From Nostoc sp. NIES-4103 (GTDB taxonomy: Bacteria; Cyanobacteriota; Cyanobacteriia; Cyanobacteriales; Nostocaceae), in assembly GCF_002368335.1 (NCBI RefSeq), contig NZ_AP018288.1, forward strand, positions 6,515,221 through 6,579,220: a stretch of DNA of 64,000 bases, in the 5' to 3' direction. The translations under genes were made by a program, and so were the position numbers. Positions 42,181 to 50,449 of this stretch are shown in pieces. The notes under the pieces are model-generated. The model worked only from the letters and a program-made list of their open reading frames with translations, was not told the DNA's origin and did no database searches. Position 1 is the stretch's first letter. Each line of letters starts with the position of its first letter.

Positions 42181-42248
42181 ACCCCACCCTTAACCCCTCC
42201 CCTTACCAAGGGGAGGGGGGACAAAGCGTCGCTTTGGCGGGGTGGGGT
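42181..42248. repeat. Compound GC-rich foldback repeat
   Basis: ACCCCACC (42181-42188) pairs with GGTGGGGT (42241-42248). Inside, CCCCTCCCCTT (42194-42204) pairs with AAGGGGAGGGG (42208-42218), followed by a CAAAGC/GCTTTG stem. The same family occurs near 46455-46735, where another element is inserted in it. Confidence 0.85.
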
Positions 42249-42404
42249 CAACGCGGATATTAAGGGTAATTAAGCGGACATAATATTACACCATTTCACT
42301 CAACTATTGATACAAATTTTCCCACCTCCGCACCCCTGCACCCCCGCCTCTATTTCTTCACATTGACTCTTTCCCTGATGGAAGCAAGTGGCTAGAATAG
42401 GGCT

Positions 42405-45326
42405 ATGTCTGAAAATTCTGCTTCTGTTACTGCAACACGCCCCACGTTCATCTTAGTAGATGGGCACTCCCTCGCCTTTCGTTCCTACTTCGCTTTTGCC
42501 AAAGGACGAGATGGTGGACTGCGTACCAAAACAGGGATTCCTACCAGTGTATGTTTTGGCTTTCTCAAGTCGCTACTAGAGGTGATGGCTACACAACAGC
42601 CACAAGCAATGGCGATCGCTTTTGATTTGGGTTTGCCAACTTTCCGCCACGAAGCTGATGATACCTATAAAGCCGATCGCCCCGGAACGCCAGAAGATTT
42701 TGTACCAGATTTGAAAAATCTGCATGAGTTGCTTGATGGTTTCAATCTGCCAATTTTCACTGCACCAGGTTATGAGGCAGATGATGTTTTAGGGACTTTA
42801 GCACAAAAAGCAACTGCCGCTGGGTATAAAGTGAAAATTTTGACGGGCGATCGCGATTTATTTCAATTGATTGACCCAGACAAAGAAATTACTGTTTTAA
42901 ATTTTAGTCCTGATGCTCTGAAGCGCTCTACAAATAGCATTACTGAATTTAGCACAGAAGAAGTTAAAGAAAAATTAGGTGTATTACCTACACAAATTGT
43001 CGATTTTAAAGCCCTTTGTGGTGATAAATCAGATAATATTCCTGGAGTTAGAGGAATTGGGGAAAAAACAGCAGTACAGCTACTTAATACCTACGGTTCT
43101 CTGGAAGAGATTTATGCTGCACTTGATCAAATTAAAGGAGCAACTCAGAAAAAGCTTTCAGAGGGTAAAGATGATGCTGAAAAATCTCGCTACTTGGCAA
43201 AAATAGTTGTCGATGTGCCTTTAGAAGTTGATTTTGAAACTTGTAAATTAAAAGGATTTGACACAAGTAATCTGATACCAATTTTAGAAAAGTTAGAATT
43301 CAAAACTTTTTTAGGTAAAGTCAACGAACTTCAGCAACGTTTTGGTGGCACAGTTGAAGAAGCACCAGAAGTAGAAACAAGTGATACAGAAAGCGAATTT
43401 GCAGACGAAGACCCTGATTTTTTCACTTTTGCTGAAACACAAGCTGCACAACAGCAATTTGTTTCCCAAATTCAGCCGCGCATCATTAACACCGAAGCTA
43501 AACTGACTGAGTTAGTGAATCTGCTGCAACAATTCACAAACCCAGAAACACCAGTTGCTTGGGACACTGAAACCAGCGATTTAGAACCACGGGATGCTGA
43601 TTTAGTAGGAATTGGCTGCTGCTGGGGAACGAACCCAGATGAATCAGCTTATATTCCTATTAATCACAAAACTGGGGAAAATTTAAATCAAGATATAGTA
43701 TTAGAAGCACTACGCCCAATTCTTGAAAGTGCGGATTATCCTAAGACGTTTCAGAATGGAAAATTTGACCGCTTAGTTTTCCGCTGTCAGGGAATCAACT
43801 TGGCGGGAGTTGTGTTTGATCCCATGCTTGCAAGTTATGTGATCAATCCTGATACTAGCCATAACTTAAGTGATTTGGCATTACGAAACTTGGGATTAAC
43901 CCTGCAAAATTATGTAGATTTAGTTCCTAAAGGGAAAACCATTGCTGACATAAATATTAATGCTGTAGCAAATTATTGCTGTTTGCAAGTCTATGCAACA
44001 TTCCAACTTGTGCCGAAATTGCGTGAAGAACTAGATAAAGTTCCAGCTTTATATAAGCTATTGATGGAAGTGGAACAGCCGCTAGAAGCAGTTTTAGCAG
44101 AGATGGAATACACAGGTGTTCGCATTGATTCAGCTTATCTCAAGGAACTCTCACAGCAGTTAGAAACAGATTTAGCAAAGTGGGAGAATCAAGCAACTGA
44201 TATAGCTGGAGAAAAATTTAATTTGGGTTCTCCTAAACAATTGAGCCGGATATTATTTGAAGAATTAAAATTAGATACTAAATATTCTCGTAAGATTCAA
44301 AGTGGTTACTCTACAGATGCAGCAACTTTAGAAAAACTGCAAGAAGTTGATAAAAGTGGGTTTGTTGAAGCGATTATTGAGTATCGCACTTTATCTAAGT
44401 TAAAGTCTACTTATGTAGATGCATTACCAGCCTTGGTACGTTCAGATACTCAGCGCGTGCATACCGATTTCAACCAAACAGCAACATCAACTGGTAGGTT
44501 ATCTTCTTCCAATCCAAATTTACAAAATATCCCCATTCGTACAGCTTTTAGCCGTCAAATTCGTAAAGCATTTTTGCCAGAACCAGGTTGGTTAATGGTG
44601 GCTGCGGATTACTCGCAAATCGAGTTGAGAATTTTAGCTCATTTAAGCCAAGAGCCAGTATTAGTACAAGCATATCAGCAGAATCAAGATATTCATACTG
44701 TAACGGCAAAGTTAATCTTTGAAAAAGAAGATATTACCTCAGATGAAAGAAGGGTAGCTAAAACTATCAATTTTGGTGTGATTTATGGCATGGGTTCTGT
44801 GAGATTTTCTCGTTCAACGGGGATAGATAGAGCCATTGCCAACGAGTTTATTAAACGATTCAACGAACGTTATCCGAAAATTTTTGCATATTTGGAAGAG
44901 GTAAAAAAACAAGCGATCGCTCAAGGTTATGTAGAAACTATTCTGGGTCGTCGTCGTTATTTTGATTTCACCAATAACAGTTTACGCAAATTAAAAAATA
45001 GCAATCCTCAAGACATTGATTTGAGTAAATTGAAAAACCTGGGTGCTTATGATGCAGGTTTACTCCGTTCTGCGGCCAATGCACCAATTCAAGGTTCCAG
45101 TGCTGATATTATTAAAATTGCCATGGTGAGATTGCATGAGGTTTTGCAGAAATATCAAGCACGTCTGTTATTGCAAGTTCACGATGAATTAGTGTTTGAA
45201 ATCCCTCCCGATGAGTGGGAAGAATTGCAACCGCAGATTAAATCTGTGATGGAAGATGCTGTGCAATTGAGTGTACCGTTGGTGGTAGATGTGCGTGCAG
45301 GTGAAAACTGGATGGAGACAAAGTGA
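42405..45326 (+). CDS. polA: DNA polymerase I
   Basis: A 973-residue family A polymerase for Okazaki-fragment maturation and repair synthesis. The 5'-3' exonuclease domain (1 to about 310) has PGYEADDVLG, LTGDRDLFQL and CGDKSDNIPGVRGIGEKTA. The 3'-5' exonuclease domain (about 365-545) keeps Exo I DTET (Asp387, Glu389) and Exo II NGKFD (451-455), but Exo III reads YCCLQ (524-528), with Gln where Asp is expected. The polymerase domain has motif A DYSQIELR (Asp735), motif B RRVAKTINFGVIYG and motif C VHDE (Asp927). All polymerase catalytic residues are intact; proofreading may be weakened. Confidence 0.96.
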   Translation: MSENSASVTATRPTFILVDGHSLAFRSYFAFAKGRDGGLRTKTGIPTSVCFGFLKSLLEVMATQQPQAMAIAFDLGLPTFRHEADDTYKADRPGTPEDFVPDLKNLHELLDGFNLPIFTAPGYEADDVLGTLAQKATAAGYKVKILTGDRDLFQLIDPDKEITVLNFSPDALKRSTNSITEFSTEEVKEKLGVLPTQIVDFKALCGDKSDNIPGVRGIGEKTAVQLLNTYGSLEEIYAALDQIKGATQKKLSEGKDDAEKSRYLAKIVVDVPLEVDFETCKLKGFDTSNLIPILEKLEFKTFLGKVNELQQRFGGTVEEAPEVETSDTESEFADEDPDFFTFAETQAAQQQFVSQIQPRIINTEAKLTELVNLLQQFTNPETPVAWDTETSDLEPRDADLVGIGCCWGTNPDESAYIPINHKTGENLNQDIVLEALRPILESADYPKTFQNGKFDRLVFRCQGINLAGVVFDPMLASYVINPDTSHNLSDLALRNLGLTLQNYVDLVPKGKTIADININAVANYCCLQVYATFQLVPKLREELDKVPALYKLLMEVEQPLEAVLAEMEYTGVRIDSAYLKELSQQLETDLAKWENQATDIAGEKFNLGSPKQLSRILFEELKLDTKYSRKIQSGYSTDAATLEKLQEVDKSGFVEAIIEYRTLSKLKSTYVDALPALVRSDTQRVHTDFNQTATSTGRLSSSNPNLQNIPIRTAFSRQIRKAFLPEPGWLMVAADYSQIELRILAHLSQEPVLVQAYQQNQDIHTVTAKLIFEKEDITSDERRVAKTINFGVIYGMGSVRFSRSTGIDRAIANEFIKRFNERYPKIFAYLEEVKKQAIAQGYVETILGRRRYFDFTNNSLRKLKNSNPQDIDLSKLKNLGAYDAGLLRSAANAPIQGSSADIIKIAMVRLHEVLQKYQARLLLQVHDELVFEIPPDEWEELQPQIKSVMEDAVQLSVPLVVDVRAGENWMETK

Positions 45327-45329
45327 TAC

Positions 45330-45437
45330 CTCTTTGCAAGAGACTCCATGAGTTGCACTCACAAGAAATTATGAAAATCTCTTGTCCCCACTCTCTACTC
45401 CCTACTCCCCACTCCCTATTTTCAAGGCAGGTATAAG
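45330..45437. repeat. Dispersed GCAAGRGACTCCATGAG repeat, copy 2
   Basis: Matches 16755-16839 from TTTGCAAGAGACTCCATGAG to CAAGGCAGGTATAA. The CCCCACT-CTCCCTA portion is expanded by tandem ACTCCCTACTCCCC units. Confidence 0.85.
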
Positions 45438-45579
45438 GAGGAGATAGAACTCTTCCCTCTTCACTCAGCACTTTGAAGCTAGCTTGCAACATTTACTTCG
45501 ACAAAAATTTGGATAGCGGTCACCTTGCTTGAAGATAGAGTGAGGTAAAACAAACACTCAGTCACAGAGGGAAAATTAA

Positions 45580-46353
45580 ATGGACGTAATCCCAGCAATT
45601 GATTTACTAGAAGGTCGCTGTGTCAGACTTTATCAAGGAGATTATGAGCGATCGCAAGTTTTTAACGAAAATCCTGTTGATGTTGCTAAACAGTGGGCTG
45701 ATGAAGGTGCTACTCGATTACACATTGTTGATTTAGATGGTGCAAAAGCTGGTAAGATAGTAAACTTGGCAGCAATTGAAGCGATCGCTCAGGCGGTGTC
45801 AGTGCCAATTGAAGTTGGTGGGGGATTGCGCGATCGCGCTAGTGTGCAACAAGTGTTCAATCTAGGTGTGCGCTGGGCAATTCTGGGAACCATCGCTGTA
45901 GAACAACCCCAGTTAGTACAAGCACTCTGCCAAGAATTTCCCCAACAGATTATCATCGGCATTGATGCCCGTAACGGACTAGTAGCAACTCGCGGCTGGT
46001 TAGAAACCTCGGAAGTTGCAGCCACACAACTAGCTGTACAAATGCAAGAATTGGGTGCAGTCGCCATTATCTATACCGATATCCATCGTGATGGCACTCT
46101 CACAGGCCCTAATTTAGATGCTTTGCGAGAACTTGCTGCTGCCATTTCCATCCCTGTAATTGCTTCTGGGGGAGTTAGTTCTGTCACCGACTTGTTAAGT
46201 CTGTTGGCATTAGAACCACAAGGTGTCACTGGTGTAATTGTGGGTCGTGCCTTGTATACTGGCGATATTTCTCTTAAGGAAGCATTACAAGCGATCGGGC
46301 CAGGTCGTATTCAAGACATTCCACCAAATTTAGATTTTTCTACTTTTGCTTGA
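45580..46353 (+). CDS. hisA: 1-(5-phosphoribosyl)-5-[(5-phosphoribosylamino)methylideneamino]imidazole-4-carboxamide isomerase
   Basis: HisA catalyses the Amadori isomerisation of ProFAR to PRFAR in histidine synthesis. The 257-residue (beta/alpha)8 barrel has catalytic Asp8 (MDVIPAIDLLEGRCVRLYQG) and Asp129 (IIGIDARNG), and the phosphate-binding loops EVGGGLR, TDIHRDGT and ASGGVSS with IVGRALYTG. Length and motifs fit HisA rather than HisF. GAGGG lies shortly upstream. Neighbours are unrelated, as is usual for dispersed cyanobacterial his genes. Confidence 0.95.
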   Translation: MDVIPAIDLLEGRCVRLYQGDYERSQVFNENPVDVAKQWADEGATRLHIVDLDGAKAGKIVNLAAIEAIAQAVSVPIEVGGGLRDRASVQQVFNLGVRWAILGTIAVEQPQLVQALCQEFPQQIIIGIDARNGLVATRGWLETSEVAATQLAVQMQELGAVAIIYTDIHRDGTLTGPNLDALRELAAAISIPVIASGGVSSVTDLLSLLALEPQGVTGVIVGRALYTGDISLKEALQAIGPGRIQDIPPNLDFSTFA

Positions 46354-46510
46354 CATTAAGCTGAATTTCGACACAAAACTTAATTTTTTAACCGACCATA
46401 AGCCGATAGTTTTTGACTTGTAATATCAAGTCCGCGCTTATTACTTATTAAACCCATTGAACCCCACCCCACCAAAGCTACGCTTACCCCCTTTGTCCCC
46501 CCTTACCAAA
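46354..46510. repeat. Left part of a GC-rich foldback interrupted by a MITE
   Basis: AACCCCACCCCACCAAAGCT to CCCCCCTTACCAAA resembles the left half of the 42181 foldback. Its right half (CCTTAGCAAGGGGGATGAAA onward) resumes after 46686, so the element at 46511-46686 was inserted near its loop. Confidence 0.65.
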
Positions 46511-46686
46511 CTACGGTGTACACACAAATCGAGTTGCTTGTCAGATCAGGGTTTTACCCCCCTTAATCCCCCCCAATCTTCGGGGGGAAATAAGAAAATC
46601 TAGTTCCCTCCCCTTTCAAAGGGGAGGGTTAGGGTGGGGTAATTCAACAGACTCATGTGATTAGATAACTTGTGTGTACACCGTAG
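46511..46686. mobile_element. MITE with perfect 17-base terminal inverted repeats
   Basis: Left end CTACGGTGTACACACAA (46511-46527) and right end 46670-46686 are exact inverted complements. The 176-base interior has inverted CCCCCC/GGGGGG and CCCTCCCCTTT/AAAGGGGAGGG tracts and no gene. TA next to the CGGTGTACAC ends suggests TA target duplication, as in IS630/Tc1-type elements (inference). Confidence 0.85.
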
Positions 46687-46935
46687 CCTTAGCAAGGGGG
46701 ATGAAAGGGGGGTGGGAGGGGTTAGGAATGGGGTGCAATGACTGTGGGAACTATAACTAATAAACAGGACTTGGTATAATTTCTCTGTTTCCTCTTTTTA
46801 CAAGAGTTGTGGGGAAAGTAGACACGCGAAAAGTATTCAGCTACAAGTCGGTTATTTTTTGGATTTCTGGAATAGCAATTTACACTATGGTAGTTATAAC
46901 TAGCAGAGAGTTTACTAACCAGTGAGTGTATTTTC

Positions 46936-47061
46936 ATGACTCGCCGACAACCTCGTAACAATGGTAAGCCGCGTAAAACAGAACCTGGTGCTATCCGGTT
47001 CAATAGCGACAAAAACATCAACAATCAACAGCAGCCCACAAAACCGGATGGAACAGCATAA
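46936..47061 (+). CDS. Micro-ORF 1, basic small protein with NNGKPRKT motif (41 aa)
   Basis: ATG 46936 to TAA 47059-47061 encodes MTRRQPRNNGKPRKTEPGAI followed by RFNSDKNINNQQQPTKPDGT and A. It is highly basic at the N-terminus and Asn/Gln-rich afterwards, with no membrane segment. The NNGKPRKTEP core is repeated as NNGKPKKTDQ at the end of micro-ORF 2, which supports both being real. No strong ribosome binding site is visible. Function is unknown; its charge suggests nucleic-acid or ribosome association (speculative). Confidence 0.5.
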   Translation: MTRRQPRNNGKPRKTEPGAIRFNSDKNINNQQQPTKPDGTA

Positions 47062-47246
47062 ATTACCGTATCTGAGGTTAAAATAATAAATTGGGTCAAC
47101 ACACCGATTAAAAATTTTATTTTTGCAAATTTCAAAATTTAAAAGTTTGGAAGCAGCGACCAAGACTGTTAGACATGCTGACGCCTTCTAATTACAGCAG
47201 TTTGCAAGTAAATGAAGTACACATCTTAATTATCATAAATCTTGTG

Positions 47247-47267
47247 GGGTGGGCATCCTGCCCGCCC
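47247..47267. repeat. GGGTGGGCATCCTGCCCGCCC hairpin
   Basis: GGGTGGGC (47247-47254) pairs with GCCCGCCC (47260-47267), with one G-T pair. This is a GC-rich dispersed stem commonly scattered in cyanobacterial gaps. An ACGAATT heptamer array follows at about 47336-47361. Confidence 0.7.
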
Positions 47268-47380
47268 TTGTGTACCTCATTGATGTGAAATGTGCTGTAA
47301 AAACAGCGCTACAGGCGAAGGTCTTCAACCTTAAAATTACGAATTACGAATTACGAATTAAATAATGGGTTACCTCTTTT

Positions 47381-47416
47381 ATAGAGACGTATATATGGTT
47401 ACGTCTCTATTTTTTA
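47381..47416 (+). terminator. ATAGAGACGTA stem-loop with T-run
   Basis: ATAGAGACGTA (47381-47391) pairs perfectly with TACGTCTCTAT (47400-47410), followed by a T-run to 47415. It has the form of a rho-independent terminator and would end a plus-strand transcript covering micro-ORF 1. A relative lies at 47808-47835. Confidence 0.7.
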
Positions 47417-47496
47417 TGTACTTTTTTTGACGTTTTCTGAAATCAGTAATATCCTGGTTGTATGTAAACATGTAGTCAATGTGCAAATACAGTTTT

Positions 47497-47610
47497 ATGT
47501 CTAGCCAACAACCTAGTTCCAACCAACCATCGAAAAAACTAGCCAACGAAACAAACAAAAATAGAAAAAAACCCCTTAATAACGGTAAGCCAAAGAAAAC
47601 AGACCAATAA
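47497..47610 (+). CDS. Micro-ORF 2, basic small protein with NNGKPKKT motif (37 aa)
   Basis: ATG 47497 to TAA 47608-47610 encodes MSSQQPSSNQPSKKLANETN followed by KNRKKPLNNGKPKKTDQ. It is rich in Lys, Asn, Gln and Ser and ends with the NNGKPKKT motif that micro-ORF 1 has near its start. TATTTTC/AGTTTT-like AT-rich DNA precedes both ATGs. There is no membrane segment or cysteine. I do not recognise a family. Confidence 0.5.
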   Translation: MSSQQPSSNQPSKKLANETNKNRKKPLNNGKPKKTDQ

Positions 47611-47661
47611 ATATTTAGATAAGACTTGATTGTTAGAGACTACTTATAAAATAAATCTTAA

Positions 47662-47774
47662 GTAGGGTGTGTTATGCCGCAGGCTAACGCACCATTTTAT
47701 ATAGTGGTGAGTTAGCTAGTTTGATTTTGTTGTCGTAACACATCATATCAAAAAGGCGCACTAACACACCCTAC
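47662..47774. mobile_element. MITE with GTAGGGTGTGTTA terminal inverted repeats
   Basis: GTAGGGTGTGTTA (47662-47674) and TAACACACCCTAC (47762-47774) are perfect 13-base inverted ends of a 113-base non-coding element. Homology between the two arms continues imperfectly inward (TGCCGC vs GTGCGC). Confidence 0.82.
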
Positions 47775-47807
47775 AATAATTTAATTGTTCCTTCATTAAT
47801 AAACTTT

Positions 47808-47835
47808 TAGAGACGTAATGCTAATTACGTCTCTA
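47808..47835. repeat. TAGAGACGTAAT stem-loop
   Basis: TAGAGACGTAAT (47808-47819) pairs perfectly with ATTACGTCTCTA (47824-47835) around GCTA. It is the same family as 47381-47410. It lies just downstream of the minus-strand coiled-coil gene, but no T-run follows in that direction. Confidence 0.75.
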
Positions 47836-47852
47836 TATATTAATAATGAAAA

Positions 47853-48932
47853 TTACTTGTTTTTCACCTGACTTTTCGCTTGTTCTAAAGCTATTTCTTT
47901 AATTGCCTGGTACGAATTCACATTTGCAGTGCCTTCAATAGCTTTAACTGCTAAATCTTGAACTTGTTTTAGGGCTGATTCTAGTTGTTTGGAAAGATTT
48001 TGAATCCGAGTTTCTTGATTGGTAATTGTCTGTTCTAGAGATTGCAATCTCTGTTCGTAAAAACGCTTTTGACCTTCAACTTCTTTAGCATACAAATCTG
48101 CTTTGACTTTCGCTTGGTAATGGGCAATACCTTTACCTTCCTCTGTAGCTTTTTTGATAGCTGCTTCTTTATCTTTAGGAAAAGCTTCTACCTTAGCTTT
48201 AGATTCCTCAAATTGCTTTTCCCGTTCAGCAATTGCTTTTTCCCGTTCAGACCATTGTTTTTCTGTTTCTTGCTGAAATTCATCTAGTTGTTTAGATAAT
48301 GCTTTTTGTCTTTCTTGATATTCATCAATATCTAGTTTGCGCCGGAGTTCTAAATCATATTTATACTCTGCTGTATCTCGTTGGCGAGTTTTATTGAGAT
48401 TTTCATCCCGTTCTTTTATCACCCGTTTATATTCTTCTTGCTCTTTTTGCCAAGCAATCCTTTGTTCTAGTATTTCTTGGGATAATACTTCATAGCTTTG
48501 GCTAAACTCTTCTTGATATGCTTTGGAATTATCTTCATAAGCCTTAATCAAAATATCCAAAGTATTGTCAGCAATTTCTAAATTATGCAACTGTTTTAAT
48601 TGCTCAACTTCCTTCTCGACATTTTGTCCAATTTCCTCTAGTTTAGAAGCTCTTGTAGTTAACTGTTCTGATAATTCATTAGCAGCACTGCCAAAACCCA
48701 ACTGAATCTTTGCCAGACTTTCAATTGTATAATTCATTTTTTGCTGTACAGTTGATGGCTGATTCATAGTTGTGCTTGGCTGTAATTTAGGTTTATCTTT
48801 GATTGCAGACTGGCTATCTTTCAGTGCTTGGTTAAGTTGAGTTTTTAGCGCGGCTGTTTCTTTTACTAAATCCTCATATGCTTGCAGAATCTCAACTTTT
48901 GTATTTTTCTCGGTTGGTTTTTTAACTGGCAC
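47853..48932 (-). CDS. Coiled-coil-rich protein, tandem paralogue B
   Basis: A 359-residue, almost wholly alpha-helical protein rich in Glu, Lys and Gln. It has a conserved centre (EYKYDLELRRKLDIDEYQER, WSEREKAIAEREKQFEESKA, FPKDKEAAIKKATEEGKG) and the C-terminal heptads LSKQLESALKQVQDLAVKAI. I chose GTG 48932 (VPVKKPTEKNTK) because AGAGG lies six bases upstream; an in-frame TTG at 48953 is less likely. It is a paralogue of the upstream gene, 54 bases away, and probably in one operon with it. The architecture resembles filament-forming or cell-shape coiled-coil proteins of filamentous cyanobacteria, but no specific family is recognised. Confidence 0.72.
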   Translation of the reverse strand: MPVKKPTEKNTKVEILQAYEDLVKETAALKTQLNQALKDSQSAIKDKPKLQPSTTMNQPSTVQQKMNYTIESLAKIQLGFGSAANELSEQLTTRASKLEEIGQNVEKEVEQLKQLHNLEIADNTLDILIKAYEDNSKAYQEEFSQSYEVLSQEILEQRIAWQKEQEEYKRVIKERDENLNKTRQRDTAEYKYDLELRRKLDIDEYQERQKALSKQLDEFQQETEKQWSEREKAIAEREKQFEESKAKVEAFPKDKEAAIKKATEEGKGIAHYQAKVKADLYAKEVEGQKRFYEQRLQSLEQTITNQETRIQNLSKQLESALKQVQDLAVKAIEGTANVNSYQAIKEIALEQAKSQVKNK

Positions 48933-48986
48933 AACAAACCTCTGCTGATTCAAAATTAGTAAGACATCAAAAAACCGAAACTTTGA

Positions 48987-49970
48987 TTATTTAGCATTGG
49001 AACTATCAAAAGCTCTCATTGCCAAATCTTGTGCTTGTTTTAATGCTGCTTGTAATTGAGTGGAAATACTTTCAATTTGCTCGGATTGTTTCTTGATTAC
49101 TTCTTCTAATGCTTGAGTTCTTAACTCATAATTTTGTTTACTAGCTTCCCACTCTTTCTCAAATAAATCAGCCTCTATTTTGGCTTTTTGACTAGTTTCT
49201 TTAATTGCCTCTTCTCTAGCTTTTTTCACTGCCTCTTCCAGTTCGCTAGGAAAGGTTGCTATTTTTTGTTGATATTCGGCAAATAAAGTTTGACGTTCTG
49301 TAATTACTTTTTCCCGCTGCGTCCAATCTTTATCTTTTTGTTCAGTACTTTCTTGTATTTCTCTTTCTAGTTTGCGTTTCTTGGATTCGTAAGCATCAGT
49401 ATTTAGCTTGCGAGTAGTTTCTAATTTATATTGATATTCTTCCTGTTCTTGCTGGCGTTCTTTAGCTAAGAAATTGTTGTATAATTGCAGTGCCTCTTCA
49501 TACTCTGCTTGCGCTTTCTGCCATTCTTTACGCTGAGTTGTAATTTCTTTTTCTAATGTCTCCCTTTTGCTGGCGATATCTTGCTCTAATGTTTTTAACT
49601 TTTCTTGATGTTCTTGAGTTAAAATATCTAAAGCATCTGCAACTATTCTGATTTTTTGAAGTTCTTGTAAACGCTGTGTTTGAATCTCTATCGCTCGGTT
49701 CAGTTCATCTAACTTGGAGTTTTCTTGAGCTAATTTTTCAGATAGTGAAGTAACAATGCTACCAAATTCCAACTGTAAATCAGCTAAGCCTTTGACAATG
49801 TTATCAACTGTATAAGTAGAAGCCGTAGCTAAAATTTCTTGATTTTTTGCTTTTTCTGCTTCTTCTTGTTTAGTTGCAATTTTTGACTCTAGCTTTTTCT
49901 GTTCTGTGATAATTTGTTGAAACGCTTGCATTAATTGTTGTTTGCTGTCTTTGACTGCAACTGTAGTCAT
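48987..49970 (-). CDS. Coiled-coil-rich protein, tandem paralogue A
   Basis: A 327-residue coiled-coil protein from ATG 49970 (MTTVAVKDSKQQLMQAFQQI). GGGAGTTGGAG lies directly upstream; the frame also extends to a TTG at 50012. The N-terminal third has shorter helices around TYTVDNIVKGLADLQLEFGS, a region paralogous to MNYTIESLAKIQLGFGSAAN of gene B. The middle (EYQYKLETTRKLNTDAYESK, WTQREKVITERQTLFAEYQQ) and end (ISTQLQAALKQAQDLAMRAF) also align. No membrane segment is present. Two paralogues in one operon suggest hetero-oligomer formation (inference). Confidence 0.72.
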   Translation of the reverse strand: MTTVAVKDSKQQLMQAFQQIITEQKKLESKIATKQEEAEKAKNQEILATASTYTVDNIVKGLADLQLEFGSIVTSLSEKLAQENSKLDELNRAIEIQTQRLQELQKIRIVADALDILTQEHQEKLKTLEQDIASKRETLEKEITTQRKEWQKAQAEYEEALQLYNNFLAKERQQEQEEYQYKLETTRKLNTDAYESKKRKLEREIQESTEQKDKDWTQREKVITERQTLFAEYQQKIATFPSELEEAVKKAREEAIKETSQKAKIEADLFEKEWEASKQNYELRTQALEEVIKKQSEQIESISTQLQAALKQAQDLAMRAFDSSNAK

Positions 49971-50449
49971 ACTCCAACTCCCTTGAATAAGCAAAAATCT
50001 CTTAGGTAGCAAGCCATACCAAGTACTACCCTATGCAGACATCAGGGTAGCCTTTAATCCAGGAATTTAAGCGCAGTGAAAATACTGAATTAAAGCAACA
50101 TAAAATACTTTGCCACGATGGAATTACCCACAGCAGCGTCTTTATGTTTCTTTGGTACAATTTCCTCTTCGATGTTTTAGTACTTTTGTACTAAATAATA
50201 TACCCAAGCTAATCTGCGATTGTCAAGACATAATTGCAGGTATTCCGACTTTAACGGTGAAAAGACAGCAAAAATAATCTTGGCAAGTTATAACCACCGT
50301 GATTTATAATGATATAGTGTATGCTGTCGCATATATTACTTTTTACTAAAGAATTCACGACGGTATAAGTATAGATGCACTGAAACTTAGATAATTGTTT
50401 CAATGATCTAAATTGATACAGAAAACATACCCCAAATTTCGTGATATCA
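49971..50449. other. Divergent intergenic region upstream of sphR
   Basis: About 480 bases between the coiled-coil operon and sphR. It is AT-rich, with TATATT/ATAATA stretches near 50190-50340, and no gene was recognised. I looked for tandem CTTAACC-type Pho boxes and saw none convincing. The sphR start is placed at ATG 50450, nine bases after an in-frame GTG. Confidence 0.45.

Noticed and set aside
42181..42248. Terminator for polA or the PEP-CTERM gene
   Set aside because: No T-run follows, the PEP-CTERM gene already has a better terminator, and the sequence belongs to a dispersed foldback family.
50013..50440. Pho box upstream of sphR
   Set aside because: No tandem CTTAACC-like octamers with regular spacing were found.
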